Shown: positions 1 through 9,176 of the stretch, in pieces | How positions within the stretch are numbered: the stretch's first letter is position 1 | How the letters are laid out: each line of letters begins with the position of its first letter | Assembly (NCBI RefSeq): GCF_030643785.1 | Contig: NZ_CP094378.1 | Coordinates: forward strand, 930,001-994,000 | Source: Coxiella-like endosymbiont | Lineage (GTDB): Bacteria; Pseudomonadota; Gammaproteobacteria; Coxiellales; Coxiellaceae | Length of the DNA: 64,000 bases | Reading direction: 5' to 3' | The notes under the pieces: model-generated | Databases searched by the model: none | Seen by the model: only the letters and a program-made list of their open reading frames with translations | Told to the model about the DNA's origin: nothing | Program-made: the position numbers and the translations under genes

Positions 1-1
1 T

Positions 2-214
2 ATTATTAATTTTTGTAAAGAACAAGGAGCACAATCGGTTTATTCTGCTGTTTTAGTAGATAAATTCGATGCTCGGTTACCTAGTGGTCCTATATCTGCC
101 GATTTTAGCGGCTTAAAAGTAGGAAATCATTATGTATTCGGATATGGGATGGATTATAAAGGATATCTTCGCAATGCCACCGGTATTTATCGAGTAGCTC
201 CCGAACATGAATAA
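2..214 (+). CDS. hpt: Hypoxanthine-guanine phosphoribosyltransferase, C-terminal part
   Basis: The window opens inside this gene; the last 70 codons are visible and end at TAA 212-214. Hpt transfers phosphoribose from PRPP to hypoxanthine or guanine, making IMP or GMP in the cytoplasm (purine salvage). The visible part contains the core VLVDKFDAR stretch and the conserved end [14 protein letters not shown] followed by GIYRV, typical of the C-terminus of gammaproteobacterial Hpt. The reading frame is open throughout, so the gene may be intact, but the PRPP-binding loop lies upstream of the window. It converges on the CsiV-like gene that follows. Confidence rests on the diagnostic GYGMDYKG motif. 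Confidence 0.85.
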   Translation: MINFCKEQGAQSVYSAVLVDKFDARLPSGPISADFSGLKVGNHYVFGYGMDYKGYLRNATGIYRVAPEHE

Positions 215-247
215 GTTTGGTGAAAAAAAATAACCTTGACTAACTTT

Positions 248-754
248 TCAAGTAAGAGAACTAATTTTAATTAGTATCCCGTAATAGACAAAGTCCAGGT
301 AATTCAACTGATTGCTTCGCATACGTCGTTCCTGGATTGCATACCAATTCGATCCATTTGGTTGGTTAAAAAGCAAAGCTAAAGAAATATTAAAATAACG
401 TTGAACATTAACGCGAAATAAACCTTGAATCCCATTGCCTTCAATACGCATAGGACGAGTAGGTAAATGAGTTATCGATTGTTGCCATGCTAAATGCAAT
501 AAGGTGTGATACCTCAGATTTTCATTCAATTTAGTTTGCTCATTTTTTAAAAGGAATTGCGAGACAGGAAGCGTCCTAATTTGTTTCGCACGAAGAAAGT
601 TAAGATCAGAAGGGGAGGAAGTCGACCATTCTTCCATTCCGTTATTTTGGGAAGTCGGTTGTAAAAAAACAATCATTTCAATTTGATAAACTTTTGCCTC
701 GGCGGTAAGGATAGGACTCAAAGTAATGAATAATAAGATTAAGAACCATTTCAT
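248..754 (-). CDS. CsiV-like periplasmic protein
   Basis: A 168-residue protein with a clear signal peptide (hydrophobic residues 4-17, cleavage probably after AEA at about 20), followed at once by VYQIEMIVFLQ, the entry motif of the CsiV family of envelope proteins. The end (NYLDFVYYGILIKI) matches the family's usual NYLDHPxFG-like terminus, so it looks full length although somewhat shorter than many relatives. CsiV-type proteins are poorly characterised; the Vibrio CsiR/CsiV pairing is one described context. In related bacteria csiV often lies near mfd, which here is a wreck 12 kb away. The function is otherwise unknown. Family assignment is by motif recall. Confidence 0.6.
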   Translation of the reverse strand: MKWFLILLFITLSPILTAEAKVYQIEMIVFLQPTSQNNGMEEWSTSSPSDLNFLRAKQIRTLPVSQFLLKNEQTKLNENLRYHTLLHLAWQQSITHLPTRPMRIEGNGIQGLFRVNVQRYFNISLALLFNQPNGSNWYAIQERRMRSNQLNYLDFVYYGILIKISSLT

Positions 755-1019
755 AAAGAAATTCTACCTCAAATCAACCGACGTAAAAAATGGCAAGTTT
801 CTTGCATAGCATAAATATTGTGAATACAAGCCAACTGAGCATAGGGTTTTGATTTTTGTTTGAAAAGGTAGCAGATAAGATCGGGAAAAATTTTGACACG
901 TATAACAATCGCAGCCTTACGGTGCGTTTCTGGTGGAGGCTTACCACCCCGCTCCTGTCCACCACCCATGTAGTATTATAGCAAATTTTGCTTTCTGCTA
1001 TTTGCTTTCTGCTAAAAGT
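755..1019. other. Short non-coding or decayed stretch
   Basis: Open frames of about 65 codons exist on the minus strand at 769-969, but I recognise no family and the two overlapping frames look alike in quality. Positions 987-1014 hold a perfect 14-bp tandem duplication (tttgctttctgcta twice). No promoter or RNA gene could be supported. Confidence 0.4.
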
Positions 1020-1430
1020 GGATTTATCCAGTTTTTAATAACTTCCATTGTTTTAACCATGTCACAAAGCCAATGACCTCTCACTACCGATAACAATCCC
1101 ATCCAAAATCTGTTGAGTACTTTTTTCTCTCAAACAAATCTCGGAAGCTGCCGCCTTGAATGATATCAAAGAGGGCTTGCCGATTGGGGCTGTAGGAAGA
1201 GTAGAATCGGTGCTCTCGGTCATGAACTTCTTTGGATTTGGTAATCCCACAGCGATGTGTTTATTCCAAAGCAGCTAAGGCGGCTTCTCGGCCGCCATTT
1301 TCGGGGGTACATTCATCAAATGCCATATATAATATAATATCGGCACTGTTTTTTTTGAGTTTTAATAGAGGATTTAGGCGTCAAGTGAACAATTTTTCTT
1401 GAAAGCCATCCTACTAACGAAGAGAGTCAC
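1020..1430 (-). pseudogene. tgt: Queuine tRNA-ribosyltransferase remnant
   Basis: On the minus strand the sequence reads ADIIL, then MAFDECTPENGG, a stop, THRC, later SYSPNRQALFDIIQGGSFRDL, and after a frame change DGIVIG and MVKTMEVIKNW. These are the landmarks of tRNA-guanine transglycosylase: the nucleophile-region DxxxAFDECTP, the substrate loop ALFxIxQGG and the DGxxIGG segment, in the right order. The enzyme swaps guanine-34 for a queuine precursor in GUN anticodons. At least one in-frame stop and two frame changes are visible, the N-terminal part is reduced to fragments and the zinc-binding C-terminus is missing, so it is dead. tgt usually sits directly upstream of yajC; here yajC is 10 kb away, so a rearrangement is likely. 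Confidence 0.7.
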
Positions 1431-1538
1431 TATACGCGCCTCTATACTTTTTTCAATAATGATCACTGAGAGAGTCACAATACTTGACAACCTTCCAAAG
1501 CAAACGTATATCACTTATTTAAAGTAGGAGGAAGAATC

Positions 1539-1829
1539 GTGTCGGAAATAATTGATGATTTAACAGTCGAATATGTTGAAGACGGCATTGTCACGCTTAG
1601 ACAGCTTGATAAAATCATCTTAACAAAAGGTGTCTGGTGCACTATTCTTTATAAGATCCAAACCTGGAACCGATCGAAACAAGCCTATAATCCGGTGAGT
1701 TATACCATTCGTCGCTATCAAAAACATGCTGGTGAATTTAAACAGCGCTCTAAGTTTACTATTTCTAGCAATGAGCAGGCACAAAAAATCGTAGATGCGC
1801 TAACTAAATGGATGGAAGAATCTAAATAA
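1539..1829 (+). CDS. Small conserved hypothetical protein
   Basis: A 96-residue protein starting with GTG at 1539, preceded by a strong Shine-Dalgarno (aggagga, about 7 nt upstream), which fixes the start. The sequence is hydrophilic with no signal peptide or membrane segment. Its middle (KGVWCTILYKIQTWNR, then YTIRRYQKHAG) and the amphipathic C-terminal helix (SNEQAQKIVDALTKWM) look like a small conserved family of Legionella and Coxiella relatives with a one-domain beta-then-helix pattern. I cannot name a function. Retention with a clean RBS between two wrecked genes suggests selection. Confidence 0.7.
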   Translation: MSEIIDDLTVEYVEDGIVTLRQLDKIILTKGVWCTILYKIQTWNRSKQAYNPVSYTIRRYQKHAGEFKQRSKFTISSNEQAQKIVDALTKWMEESK

Positions 1830-2741
1830 TTTTCTTATTAGCCTAACTTTATTATTAAATTTGAACTGCTCGGTGTAATTTCTTTCATCATGGGGTAAGA
1901 CGCAAAAAAACAAGATAGGACTTAATCTGCTTTGTTTCGAAGAACTACGAGCTGCTGAATCATTTAATTGCCACAATCGTTTTTGGAGAAGAGACAGAAT
2001 TGCTTCATTTCATGACTCTAAGCGTCCTTAATGGTATTTAGATCCAGCGTATCGATAAATTTTGCGGCGAAGAAACCGAAATTACTTGAAGACCAATTCC
2101 TTTATTTGAGCTAATTGACACCTGGCTAATACGAACTTAAAATTTTTGAGCTTTGCCGAATTTAGTTTCAGATCATCGATAAGGTAATTTATTGGGAAAA
2201 CGAGAGAGAAAAAATGGTGGAAATCCGACTACAAGAGCAAATTAAACTATAAATAATAGTTTTAATTGCGGACTACCACTGTTCTAGATAGCTAGGGTGA
2301 TATTTATTTCGTTTTTTCTTTTAGTGCCGATTCAAAAAAATCAATAAGCTCCTGAGCTTCTTATTGTACGGTGACCACTTTGTTGCTCTGAGGCCAACCA
2401 ATTTACTTGGAAGCCACGAAAATAATTTTATAGCCAGATGTTTTTCTTCCAGAGGTCGTTGACAATATCAACTCCATTTAAAATTCCTAATTTCGGAAGA
2501 TGAAGAGGTAACGTTTTCTTGGGTGAAGTGCATTAGAGAGATAAGTTCTTCTTGTATACGTATTTTTATTTAACTATATATTTAACTATATTAGATTGGT
2601 TATTATTTTTTGATGAATTTCTTTTACAGCCAAATTTTGCAATTTTTCTCGATCCTTCCTTATTTAATTAATAAATCTAGAAATTCGTTGCAAATTGCTT
2701 GAATATTGTCAGCTTGAGGTTTTTCAAAATCATTAAACAAT
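1830..2741. other. Decayed region, no gene recognised
   Basis: About 0.9 kb without a long frame. A minus-strand fragment at about 2290-2480 ends in an amphipathic stretch (EAQELIDFFESALKEKTK) that may be the tail of a former gene, but I could not name it. Around 2567-2590 there is a 12-bp tandem duplication (tatttaactata). Otherwise AT-rich sequence with scattered stops. Confidence 0.4.
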
Positions 2742-3345
2742 CTATTTAGGAAATAAATGCGTATCATTATTTTGAATGCTTAGCTTTTTTGACCAATCCT
2801 TTATGATGGCAGAGCGAGGATCAGAGGTTTTATAAACGCGATGGCCAAACTCCATAATTAATTCTTTACGTTCTAACATTTCTCTGAGTTTAGTCTCCGC
2901 CTCATCGGGATCTTTAAAACGATGAATTAATTTATAATCCTTCTTCATTCGTACCACCATGGAGCGGACCTCGTAAAGCGCCAATGGCGCCACAAACAGC
3001 GGAGTAAAAATCAGTTCGCTTGTTATTTTTATAAAAATGATACCAATAAAAAGTATTGCTGGGAAAATTGCAATTGGGTGATTGGCAATATCCACTTGCA
3101 GTATGAGAGCCTGTTTCAGTTTCTAGGCAGCCTAAGAAACTATAACCACTGCGCAAAACATCCATTAGGTGAGTATGTTTTGGAATTTGCTCCAATACTA
3201 ACTTTAAGTCTTTCGGAAGAGAGCGTAATTTTATGAGCATATATTGATAATGGTTTAATTTTTTTTCATTGGATAATTTTCCATAAATTAATAAATAAGC
3301 GACCTACTCAAAAGAAGCATTTTCCTACTTCACAAAGATCCTCAA
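2742..3345 (-). pseudogene. prpC: 2-methylcitrate synthase remnant
   Basis: Minus-strand fragments in order are LCEVGK, a stop within FE*VAYLLIYGKLSNE, then LRSLPKDLKLVLEQIPKHTH, MDVLRSG, GAIGALRGPLHGGTNE, and in another frame MLERKELIMEFGHRVYKTSDPR. These match citrate-synthase-fold enzymes, best 2-methylcitrate synthase (LRGPLHGG and GFGHxVYxTxDPR catalytic segments), which condenses propionyl-CoA with oxaloacetate. One in-frame stop and at least one frameshift separate the pieces and the C-terminal 60-80 residues are not recognisable. The gene is inactive, so propionyl-CoA disposal by the methylcitrate cycle is lost at this locus. Confidence 0.75.
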
Positions 3346-3608
3346 AGAGGAGTTGGTGGTGAAATATTTCGGGGATTCACGGCAACTTCGGAAGTTCTCT
3401 AGGACTTCTAATTTGAACAGAGCTCATCTATCTTCCTTACTTGCTCACTTCTAGGGGAACTTCCTCTCAGCAAAGCAAGCAATAGCGCATTATTTACCTT
3501 CCCATCTCGTAAATGTTATTTATCAAGCCGGCTATTTATGATTATAGCTTTTAAAGCTTCAGCATTACCACACATGTATATGGTCGTGATAATCGCTTCG
3601 CCGATTCG

Positions 3609-4826
3609 TTAATAAATTAACTTCTTTTTAGCAGATTGATGGCGCTCACGTAATTCAATGTCGACATATTTATCCGTAATAGCGCCCGAACTGTGACCCG
3701 CGTCATCACGCACATGTTCACGCGGACGAATTTTTACATCTTCGGAGATGCCTGTGTGTCTAAGCCAATGAACAGTGGCCTCAAGGAGCGCTTCAGCCTC
3801 TTCTTCAAAGCTGTTTTCTTTTAACTGATAAACAGCCTGATCAAAGCAGTATTGGACAATTTTTCGAATAGAGTTAGTACTCTGAATAGGCCCTTTGCCC
3901 TTTATTCGTGGCAGCAGAGGTGAATTATCAGCGGGAGAAGGCAACGGCGATAAATTAAGATGTTTGCGCCATCGTTTGAGGGCTTCTAACATGGCTTCAC
4001 TTACAGCAATTTGCCGCTGTTTATTACCTTTACCCACGGTCATAAACCACCAATCACCATCGCTATCACGAAAAAAATCATTCATTTTAGGTATCCAACG
4101 GGGGCTTGCTGTCAATTCGGATATCCGTAAATACATAGAATAAAGGATTGACGAGATAAAAAGAGTCCGTTCATGGATTTCTGGATTCTTGTCGGCTAAG
4201 ATTGCAGCAGTGTTTATGACATAATACCATTGTAGTTCTGAAAGTCGTCTTATTTTAGGTTGGCCTTGCATTTTTCGGATGAACTTGCTTTTTTGGCGGA
4301 TCAGCGCGATAGGGTTAGCTTTTATATATTCTTCTTGTAAAAGATAATTAAAAAAACTGCTTAAAATTGCAAAGAGTTCTCTTAAAGCTCCTTGAGAGAG
4401 TTCGAAATTTTTTATTTCGGGCTGCTGACCTTTTCGATGCTGCACTTTAGAAAGAGTAACTACAAAAGGCCTCCATTTTGCATTAGGAATACGTTTACTT
4501 TCTTTGATAATAAAGCGAGGAAGTTTGCTGATCCCAATCCAATTTTTAGGAGGATTTTGACAAAAGACCACAAAGGTTTCTATATCCTCCCGTTTTATTT
4601 CACTTAAGCTTTTTTTAACAGCTAGCGTACACCAATGCAGCAGGCGCTCAATTTCGCGTCTATAAGAATTAAAAGTTCCTTGGCTACCTGTGTAACATTT
4701 CAAAAAATTCAAGGCTTTTTCTATATCGTTTTGGTTATATTCGGGATAAAGAGATGAGGAAAGTGTTTGCTTTTTGATATACTCTAGTGAATCAAACAAG
4801 GGTAATAGTGGACTATTTGCAGCCAT
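3609..4826 (-). CDS. Tyrosine recombinase / phage-type integrase
   Basis: An intact 405-residue site-specific recombinase. The N-terminal part (about 35-185) is a core-binding, SAM-like domain; the catalytic domain follows. All catalytic residues can be placed: Arg in LRISEL at about 233, the beta-hairpin Lys in VGKGNKQR, HxxR in HWLRHTG (H353, R356), His in AGHSS (378) and the nucleophile Tyr in DKYVDIE (387). It resembles XerC/D-like integrases of Legionellales chromosomes. It stands alone: no excisionase, phage genes or neighbouring tRNA attachment site are visible. Upstream lies an array of AT-rich repeats that could carry its promoter or binding sites. An intact recombinase in such decayed surroundings is unusual; function or recent arrival are both possible. 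Confidence 0.85.
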   Translation of the reverse strand: MAANSPLLPLFDSLEYIKKQTLSSSLYPEYNQNDIEKALNFLKCYTGSQGTFNSYRREIERLLHWCTLAVKKSLSEIKREDIETFVVFCQNPPKNWIGISKLPRFIIKESKRIPNAKWRPFVVTLSKVQHRKGQQPEIKNFELSQGALRELFAILSSFFNYLLQEEYIKANPIALIRQKSKFIRKMQGQPKIRRLSELQWYYVINTAAILADKNPEIHERTLFISSILYSMYLRISELTASPRWIPKMNDFFRDSDGDWWFMTVGKGNKQRQIAVSEAMLEALKRWRKHLNLSPLPSPADNSPLLPRIKGKGPIQSTNSIRKIVQYCFDQAVYQLKENSFEEEAEALLEATVHWLRHTGISEDVKIRPREHVRDDAGHSSGAITDKYVDIELRERHQSAKKKLIY

Positions 4827-4841
4827 AACTTCTACAGTAAT

Positions 4842-4948
4842 CTATTATATAATCTATTATAAATTATATAATCTATTATAAATGGTAGATAAATGGTAAC
4901 TATCTAATAATCTATAATAATCTATTATTAATAATCTATTATATTACA
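4842..4948. repeat. AT-rich direct-repeat array upstream of the integrase gene
   Basis: About 105 bp made almost only of A and T, with five or so copies of ataatctattat variants, irregularly spaced, and one taaatggtaga-like interruption. It lies immediately upstream of the minus-strand recombinase gene and so covers its promoter. The repeats could be recombinase binding sites, iteron-like operator sites or plain slippage products. Confidence 0.6.
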
Positions 4949-5613
4949 ATATGAATTCAATGGAAAGTCTGAAAATCGATCATAAGGGGTTTAGCGTTCG
5001 CAATCGTCATTTTGTGCTGCCAAATGTTCGTGAAGCACTGTAAGTCCTTGAATACTAATAACGTGAATCACGGTTAAAAATTGCCGATGCGGTACTTAGT
5101 ACATTTTCTTTTAAAATGGTGGAAAATATTAATGTGTCATTGACTCAACTTGCTAGTCGCAGCTTGCTGCATGCTGTTATTGGTTATCAGTAGACACGGT
5201 AAATCCCATAGAAACTGTAGGGGAGCTCGGTGTTTTGTCCGTTGAAGCTGATAGTTGAAGCTGATAGTTTGATAGTAAAAGCTGCTGTTGATTATAAAAT
5301 ATTAAAATTATCAAGAAAGAATTACGAATATCTCGCAGTATTCACTGAAATTTTAACTCTAATTGTTGGCCGATTGTTGCAAACAATTAAATTGATGGCA
5401 AATTAAATTGATGGCATGCGTGGCTTAGAGGTGTTGTAGCAGTATTGGCTTTATCTCCAAGAAAAAAGCATTATGGTGATTATAGGAGTAATCACCAATA
5501 AATGCGACTTGACAAAGCTACATTTGCATAATGAATTGGATTAATATGAGTTGGATTAATTTCGGTGGGAGCCGATTTCCTATAAGGAAATGACAGCCAC
5601 CACATTCAACTCC
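4949..5613 (+). other. Decayed, unrecognised gene remnant
   Basis: The plus strand opens with ATG at 4951 (MNSMESLKIDHKGFSVR, then RHFVLPNVREAL) and stops after 30 codons; a second coherent piece near 5063-5190 reads LKIADAVLSTFSFKMVENIN. I cannot assign a family. Two perfect tandem duplications occur: gttgaagctgata at 5241-5266 and aattaaattgatggca at 5385-5416. Confidence 0.4.
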
Positions 5614-6207
5614 TTAGGGAGCTAATCGAATGATTCTCCATTTATGATCTTCTTTTAAATAACAAAATCGATCATGAAGACGATGTTCCTGGCCGGTCCA
5701 AAATTCCATCCGAGTCGGAACTAACCGAAAACCGCCCCAAAACTCGGGACACGGTACTTCCTCAGGAAATTTTTCCCGATATTTTTTATATCGATTAAGT
5801 AAATACTCTCGGTTAGGAATTTCTTGGCTTTGCTCTGAGACCCATGCGCTAATTTGGTTTTCATAGGGACGCGTTTCAAAATAAGTCTCTGATTCTTCAC
5901 ACGTCAGTTTTTCAACATGCCCTTCCCCACGTACTTGCTTATAAATTTCTGGCCAATAGAATACCCAGGCCGCATAAGGGTTTTCGAATAAATCGATAGA
6001 CTTTCGACTATGATAATTAGTAAAAATAAGAAAACCAGCTTTAGTAATTCCTTTGTATAATACCGTACGCGCAGTGGGTCTTGCCTTCGAGTTAGCAGTG
6101 GCGAAAGTCATCGCTGATGGGTCATGGACTTTCTTTCGAATAGCCTCGTCATACCATAACTTAAATTGCTCTAGAGGGTCTTCTAGGAGATCCAGTCGTC
6201 GGAACAT
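5614..6207 (-). CDS. pdxH: Pyridoxamine 5'-phosphate oxidase
   Basis: The 197-residue protein oxidises pyridoxine 5'-phosphate or pyridoxamine 5'-phosphate to PLP with FMN in the cytoplasm. Family hallmarks include DPLEQFKLWYDEA near the N-terminus, MTFATANSKARPTARTVLYKG (FMN-binding strand), FTNYHSRKSIDLFENP, and the C-terminal RLHDRF and WRIIRLAP end. Length is normal for PdxH. A good Shine-Dalgarno (aggag, 6 nt before ATG) supports the start. It is followed downstream on the same strand by nothing intact; the glycosylase gene lies just upstream at 45 bp and could be in the same transcript. Confidence 0.95.
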   Translation of the reverse strand: MFRRLDLLEDPLEQFKLWYDEAIRKKVHDPSAMTFATANSKARPTARTVLYKGITKAGFLIFTNYHSRKSIDLFENPYAAWVFYWPEIYKQVRGEGHVEKLTCEESETYFETRPYENQISAWVSEQSQEIPNREYLLNRYKKYREKFPEEVPCPEFWGGFRLVPTRMEFWTGQEHRLHDRFCYLKEDHKWRIIRLAP

Positions 6208-6251
6208 TTAATACTCCTGGCCCATTAAGGGCGCGATCTATTATTATGAAA

Positions 6252-6929
6252 TTATATTATTATGAAATAATCTTTTCCGACTTGCCACTTTCTTTTACTA
6301 AGTGGATTGTTAGTACAACAATGAGAATAATCATGATCCACAAATCGATACAGTAAGTGTTCATCTCGTCCTTTAGGAATTCCTAATCGCCGAGTCTTTA
6401 TAATTTTGATAGGACGATAACCTTGATGGCTAATAATAAATCGTTGCGGGGAAAATTTTTTTTGATCCCAATCTTTCACGCGCAAATTAAGGGATTTACA
6501 TAATAAAGTCTGGCCGGAACAAAGTTGTTCGGGTTTTCGGTATTCAGGTTTATTTTTAAAAGGGTTTAATTGCTGCATAATAGTCACCATCGCCTCAAAA
6601 TTTTCAACACCCTCATAAGGCACAGCGGATTTAATCAAAACAGCATTCCCTTCGCCGCGGCAACTAATATTTAAAGAATCACCTCCTCGGGCATAATACA
6701 TATAGATAGTTCCTGCAGGCATAAATAAAGCTTTGCGCTTTTCAGTAAAACCTAGCGAGGCATGACTTGCTTTCTCATGAATATAGTATGCTTCTGTTTC
6801 AATAATTTTGGCACATAGCCAAAAAGTTTGGTAGCGCACTCGAATGACTTTGCCCAGTAAATCTTGAGCGACTTCAAGTGCATCTTGATCAAAAAAGTCG
6901 CTGGTTAAATTTAACTTACTGTGTATCAT
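6252..6929 (-). CDS. 3-methyladenine DNA glycosylase (AAG/MPG family)
   Basis: A 225-residue protein of the AAG type that removes alkylated purines such as 3-methyladenine and hypoxanthine from DNA. Characteristic segments are DLLGKVIR near residue 25, ETEAYY (catalytic Glu) at about 46, HASLGFTEKR, the MPAGTIYMYYARGG loop with the intercalating Tyr, CRGEGNAVLIKSAVP, and LCSGQTLLCKSL. No frameshift is visible and length is close to the family norm. It lies upstream of pdxH on the same strand. With ung at 57.9 kb it shows that base-excision repair is kept while mfd is lost. Confidence 0.88.
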   Translation of the reverse strand: MIHSKLNLTSDFFDQDALEVAQDLLGKVIRVRYQTFWLCAKIIETEAYYIHEKASHASLGFTEKRKALFMPAGTIYMYYARGGDSLNISCRGEGNAVLIKSAVPYEGVENFEAMVTIMQQLNPFKNKPEYRKPEQLCSGQTLLCKSLNLRVKDWDQKKFSPQRFIISHQGYRPIKIIKTRRLGIPKGRDEHLLYRFVDHDYSHCCTNNPLSKRKWQVGKDYFIII

Positions 6930-7017
6930 AAGACGTTAAAAATTCTTCAAGTCGCTTTACTTCCATATCCGATAAAGTAAGTCCCAGTTTCGTTAAATCG
7001 AGTTCCTGGAAATTCAC
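6916..7017 (-). other. Short frame overlapping the glycosylase start
   Basis: A 33-codon frame from GTG 7017 to TAA 6916 (VNFQELDLTKLGLTLSDMEV, then KRLEEFLTSYDTQ) overlaps the first codons of the glycosylase gene. It looks coding-like (helical, charged) and may be the surviving end of a former upstream gene that was translationally coupled. No family recognised. Confidence 0.3.
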
Positions 7018-7429
7018 ATATATCCAATACTTCTCTACAATCAATTACTTTGAGTTTAGTCAATTACTTTGAGTTTCAAGAAATCACTTTCCTCATTGGT
7101 ACAAATGTATTTCAATCTCTTCTGATCGGTCGATAGAACAGACCACTTGAGTAGCAATACTGGTACCGTTTATGGCTGATATTGACCAGCAGGTTGGCAG
7201 TACTAAATTATAATAATCAAATTTATATCTTACAGGATAATAAACCATCATAGGGATAGCAAAGTATTTTTACCTGGGCTGATCATCAGTCCACTTAAGA
7301 TTAGGGTTATTATTAATTTTCGATGGATCGATCGTGCTCATTTAACTTATTCCCCAATAGTTAGTTTTAATCACAACTTTTTTCCTAAATGACCGTCTTT
7401 TGTTGCAATATCAACAAAATTTTCATTTA
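7018..7429. other. Non-coding or decayed stretch
   Basis: No open frame of note. Positions 7041-7076 carry a near-perfect 19-bp tandem duplication (tcaattactttgagttt with a two-base spacer). No RNA gene or terminator could be supported. Confidence 0.4.
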
Positions 7430-8022
7430 TTACTGTCTTCTGTACCCTCTAACTTCATTAGAGCTATGAAGAACAAATCCTTTATAAAAGAATATATAAT
7501 GGGACATGATTGATCCCCACTCGTCTCTACCAGGAATACATTGGATTTTCATCCTTCTCCTTTTTATAAAAAAGATAAAATATACTCGTAATGGTTTTAC
7601 AGGAACGATTATAACGTCGTGATAAAAGTTTTTCCTGAAGAAACAGGGATTCCATTTAAAACTAATTGACTTTGCTAATCTTAAGCTCCCTAGGCCAATT
7701 GATCTTGATTTACAAATGATTAATTTTTCATCGGGGTTTTTTAACATCGGAGTTTTTAAAAGGTTCGTATTTTAAATCCTTCGGTACTATCTGTTTTACC
7801 CGGATATAAAAAAATATCCGTGCGGTTCAACCTTTGGACTAGATCGCATTGATTTTCATTCGGAAACAAATTTTTGCTAGGTTTACCCTTTTTAAACCTT
7901 AACGCACTTAAAACCAGTCTGTCACATAATCCTGAGGAATAAGTCGCATTAGGAGTATCGTTCGCAAAACCAGTTGATAAACCCAAAAGTGATATGAAGA
8001 ATGTGATTATTGCCTTTCCCAT
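7430..8022 (-). pseudogene. Secreted hypothetical protein, probably frameshifted
   Basis: The frame starting at ATG 8022 begins with a textbook signal peptide (MGKAIITFFISLLGLSTGFA, cleavage before NDTPN) and runs 88 codons to 7756, with a cysteine pair (GLCDRL and NQCDL). After that stop a second open frame of 105 codons continues on the same strand (7747-7430). The two together would make a protein of about 190 residues, so I read this as one exported protein gene broken near 7750. The second half is hydrophobic and basic and matches no family I know. A longer 5' extension to 8142 lacks support. Confidence 0.4.
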
Positions 8023-8261
8023 GGCCTTCACTAATTTTTTATTCTCGATTAAAGATATAGCCAAAAGTACTAAATTTTTCCAAGTTCCAAGAAGCACGCA
8101 GGAAGTTTTGTTGTCATAAAAAATGTGCTTTTGTCGTCCCACAGCTTGTACTAAAAACTGATTGTGTATTAAAAATCAATTGTTTTATAAGAGTTTTCTT
8201 GACACGAGGACTAGCCGTGGGAAGATGATTTTAAGAGCAGGTGAGAATGAAAAACTAACAA

Positions 8262-9174
8262 CTAAGGTAAATTATCTTCAATTTTTTTAGGGGAGCGAAC
8301 GAGATGTTGGCCGTTAAGACCGAACTTAACGACCAAAGAACCGGCTATGTAGATGGAAGAGTAAGTCCCGATGATAATTCCGATGATTAAAGCCAAAGCA
8401 AAAGGTCGCAAGGTGGTGCTACCAAAAATAAATAAAGCCACCACAACAATTAATGTTAAACTTGAAGTCATAATGGTTCGGGATAAGGTTTGATTAATAG
8501 ATAAATCTACAATTTCCGTTGGAGTGCCACGACGCACTTTGCGGAAATTGTGGCGAATTCGATCATAAACTACAATAGTATCATTAAGGGAATAACCTAT
8601 GACCGTTAAGACTGCTGCCAATACAATTAAATTAAATTCTAAATGGAAAAAAGAAAAAATTCCCAAAATTAATACGGGATCATGAATCAAAGCAATAGCA
8701 GCGCTTAAAGCAAAGCGAAATTCGAAACGTAAAGATATGTAAATCATAGTAGCAATTAAAGCTACAATGACAGCTAAAATTCCATTCATCATTAATTGCT
8801 GCCCTACCTGCGGACCGATATAATCCAACGATCCAATAGTGCCACCGGGCATCGTTGCCATTAATTTTTTTGAGCTGCTCTTGGGTTAACTCTTTGTGCG
8901 GTGTTACACGAACCGAAATATGACGAATATTATAAACCCGGACCACTGCTTGAGGAAAACCTTGATCCGCTAAATTTTTTCGAATCGCAGACGTATCAAC
9001 CGGTTGCGCAAAACTCACCTCAACCTGAGTTCCTCCCGTAAAATCCAATCCTAAATTTAATCCATAAATAGAAAGAGAGATTATAGAAGCAAGAAAAATA
9101 ATGGCTGAAAAAATACTGGCCCATTTACGTTGGCGCATGAATGGAATTTTGGTATTAGCTTTAAAAAATTCCAT
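8262..9174 (-). CDS. secF: SecF, frameshifted at an A7 run
   Basis: SecF is the partner of SecD in the membrane complex that uses the proton-motive force to help SecYEG-SecA export proteins. The N-terminal frame has TM1 and the signature YGLNLGLDFTGGTQVEVSF, then the periplasmic domain. At T-run 8865-8871 (sense A7) the frame changes; the continuation holds TM2-TM6 with VIGYSLNDTIVVYDRIR and LSRTIMTSSLTL. With the run read as A6 (or A9) the protein has about 303 residues, the family norm. Everything apart from that run is well conserved. It lies 2 bp downstream of secD in a yajC-secD-secF operon. Either an assembly indel or a slippage-rescued gene. Confidence 0.9.
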
Positions 9175-9176
9175 TA

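Noticed and set aside
4842-4948. CRISPR-like repeat array
   Set aside because: Units are about 12 bp, AT-only, unevenly spaced, with no spacers of constant length and no cas genes.
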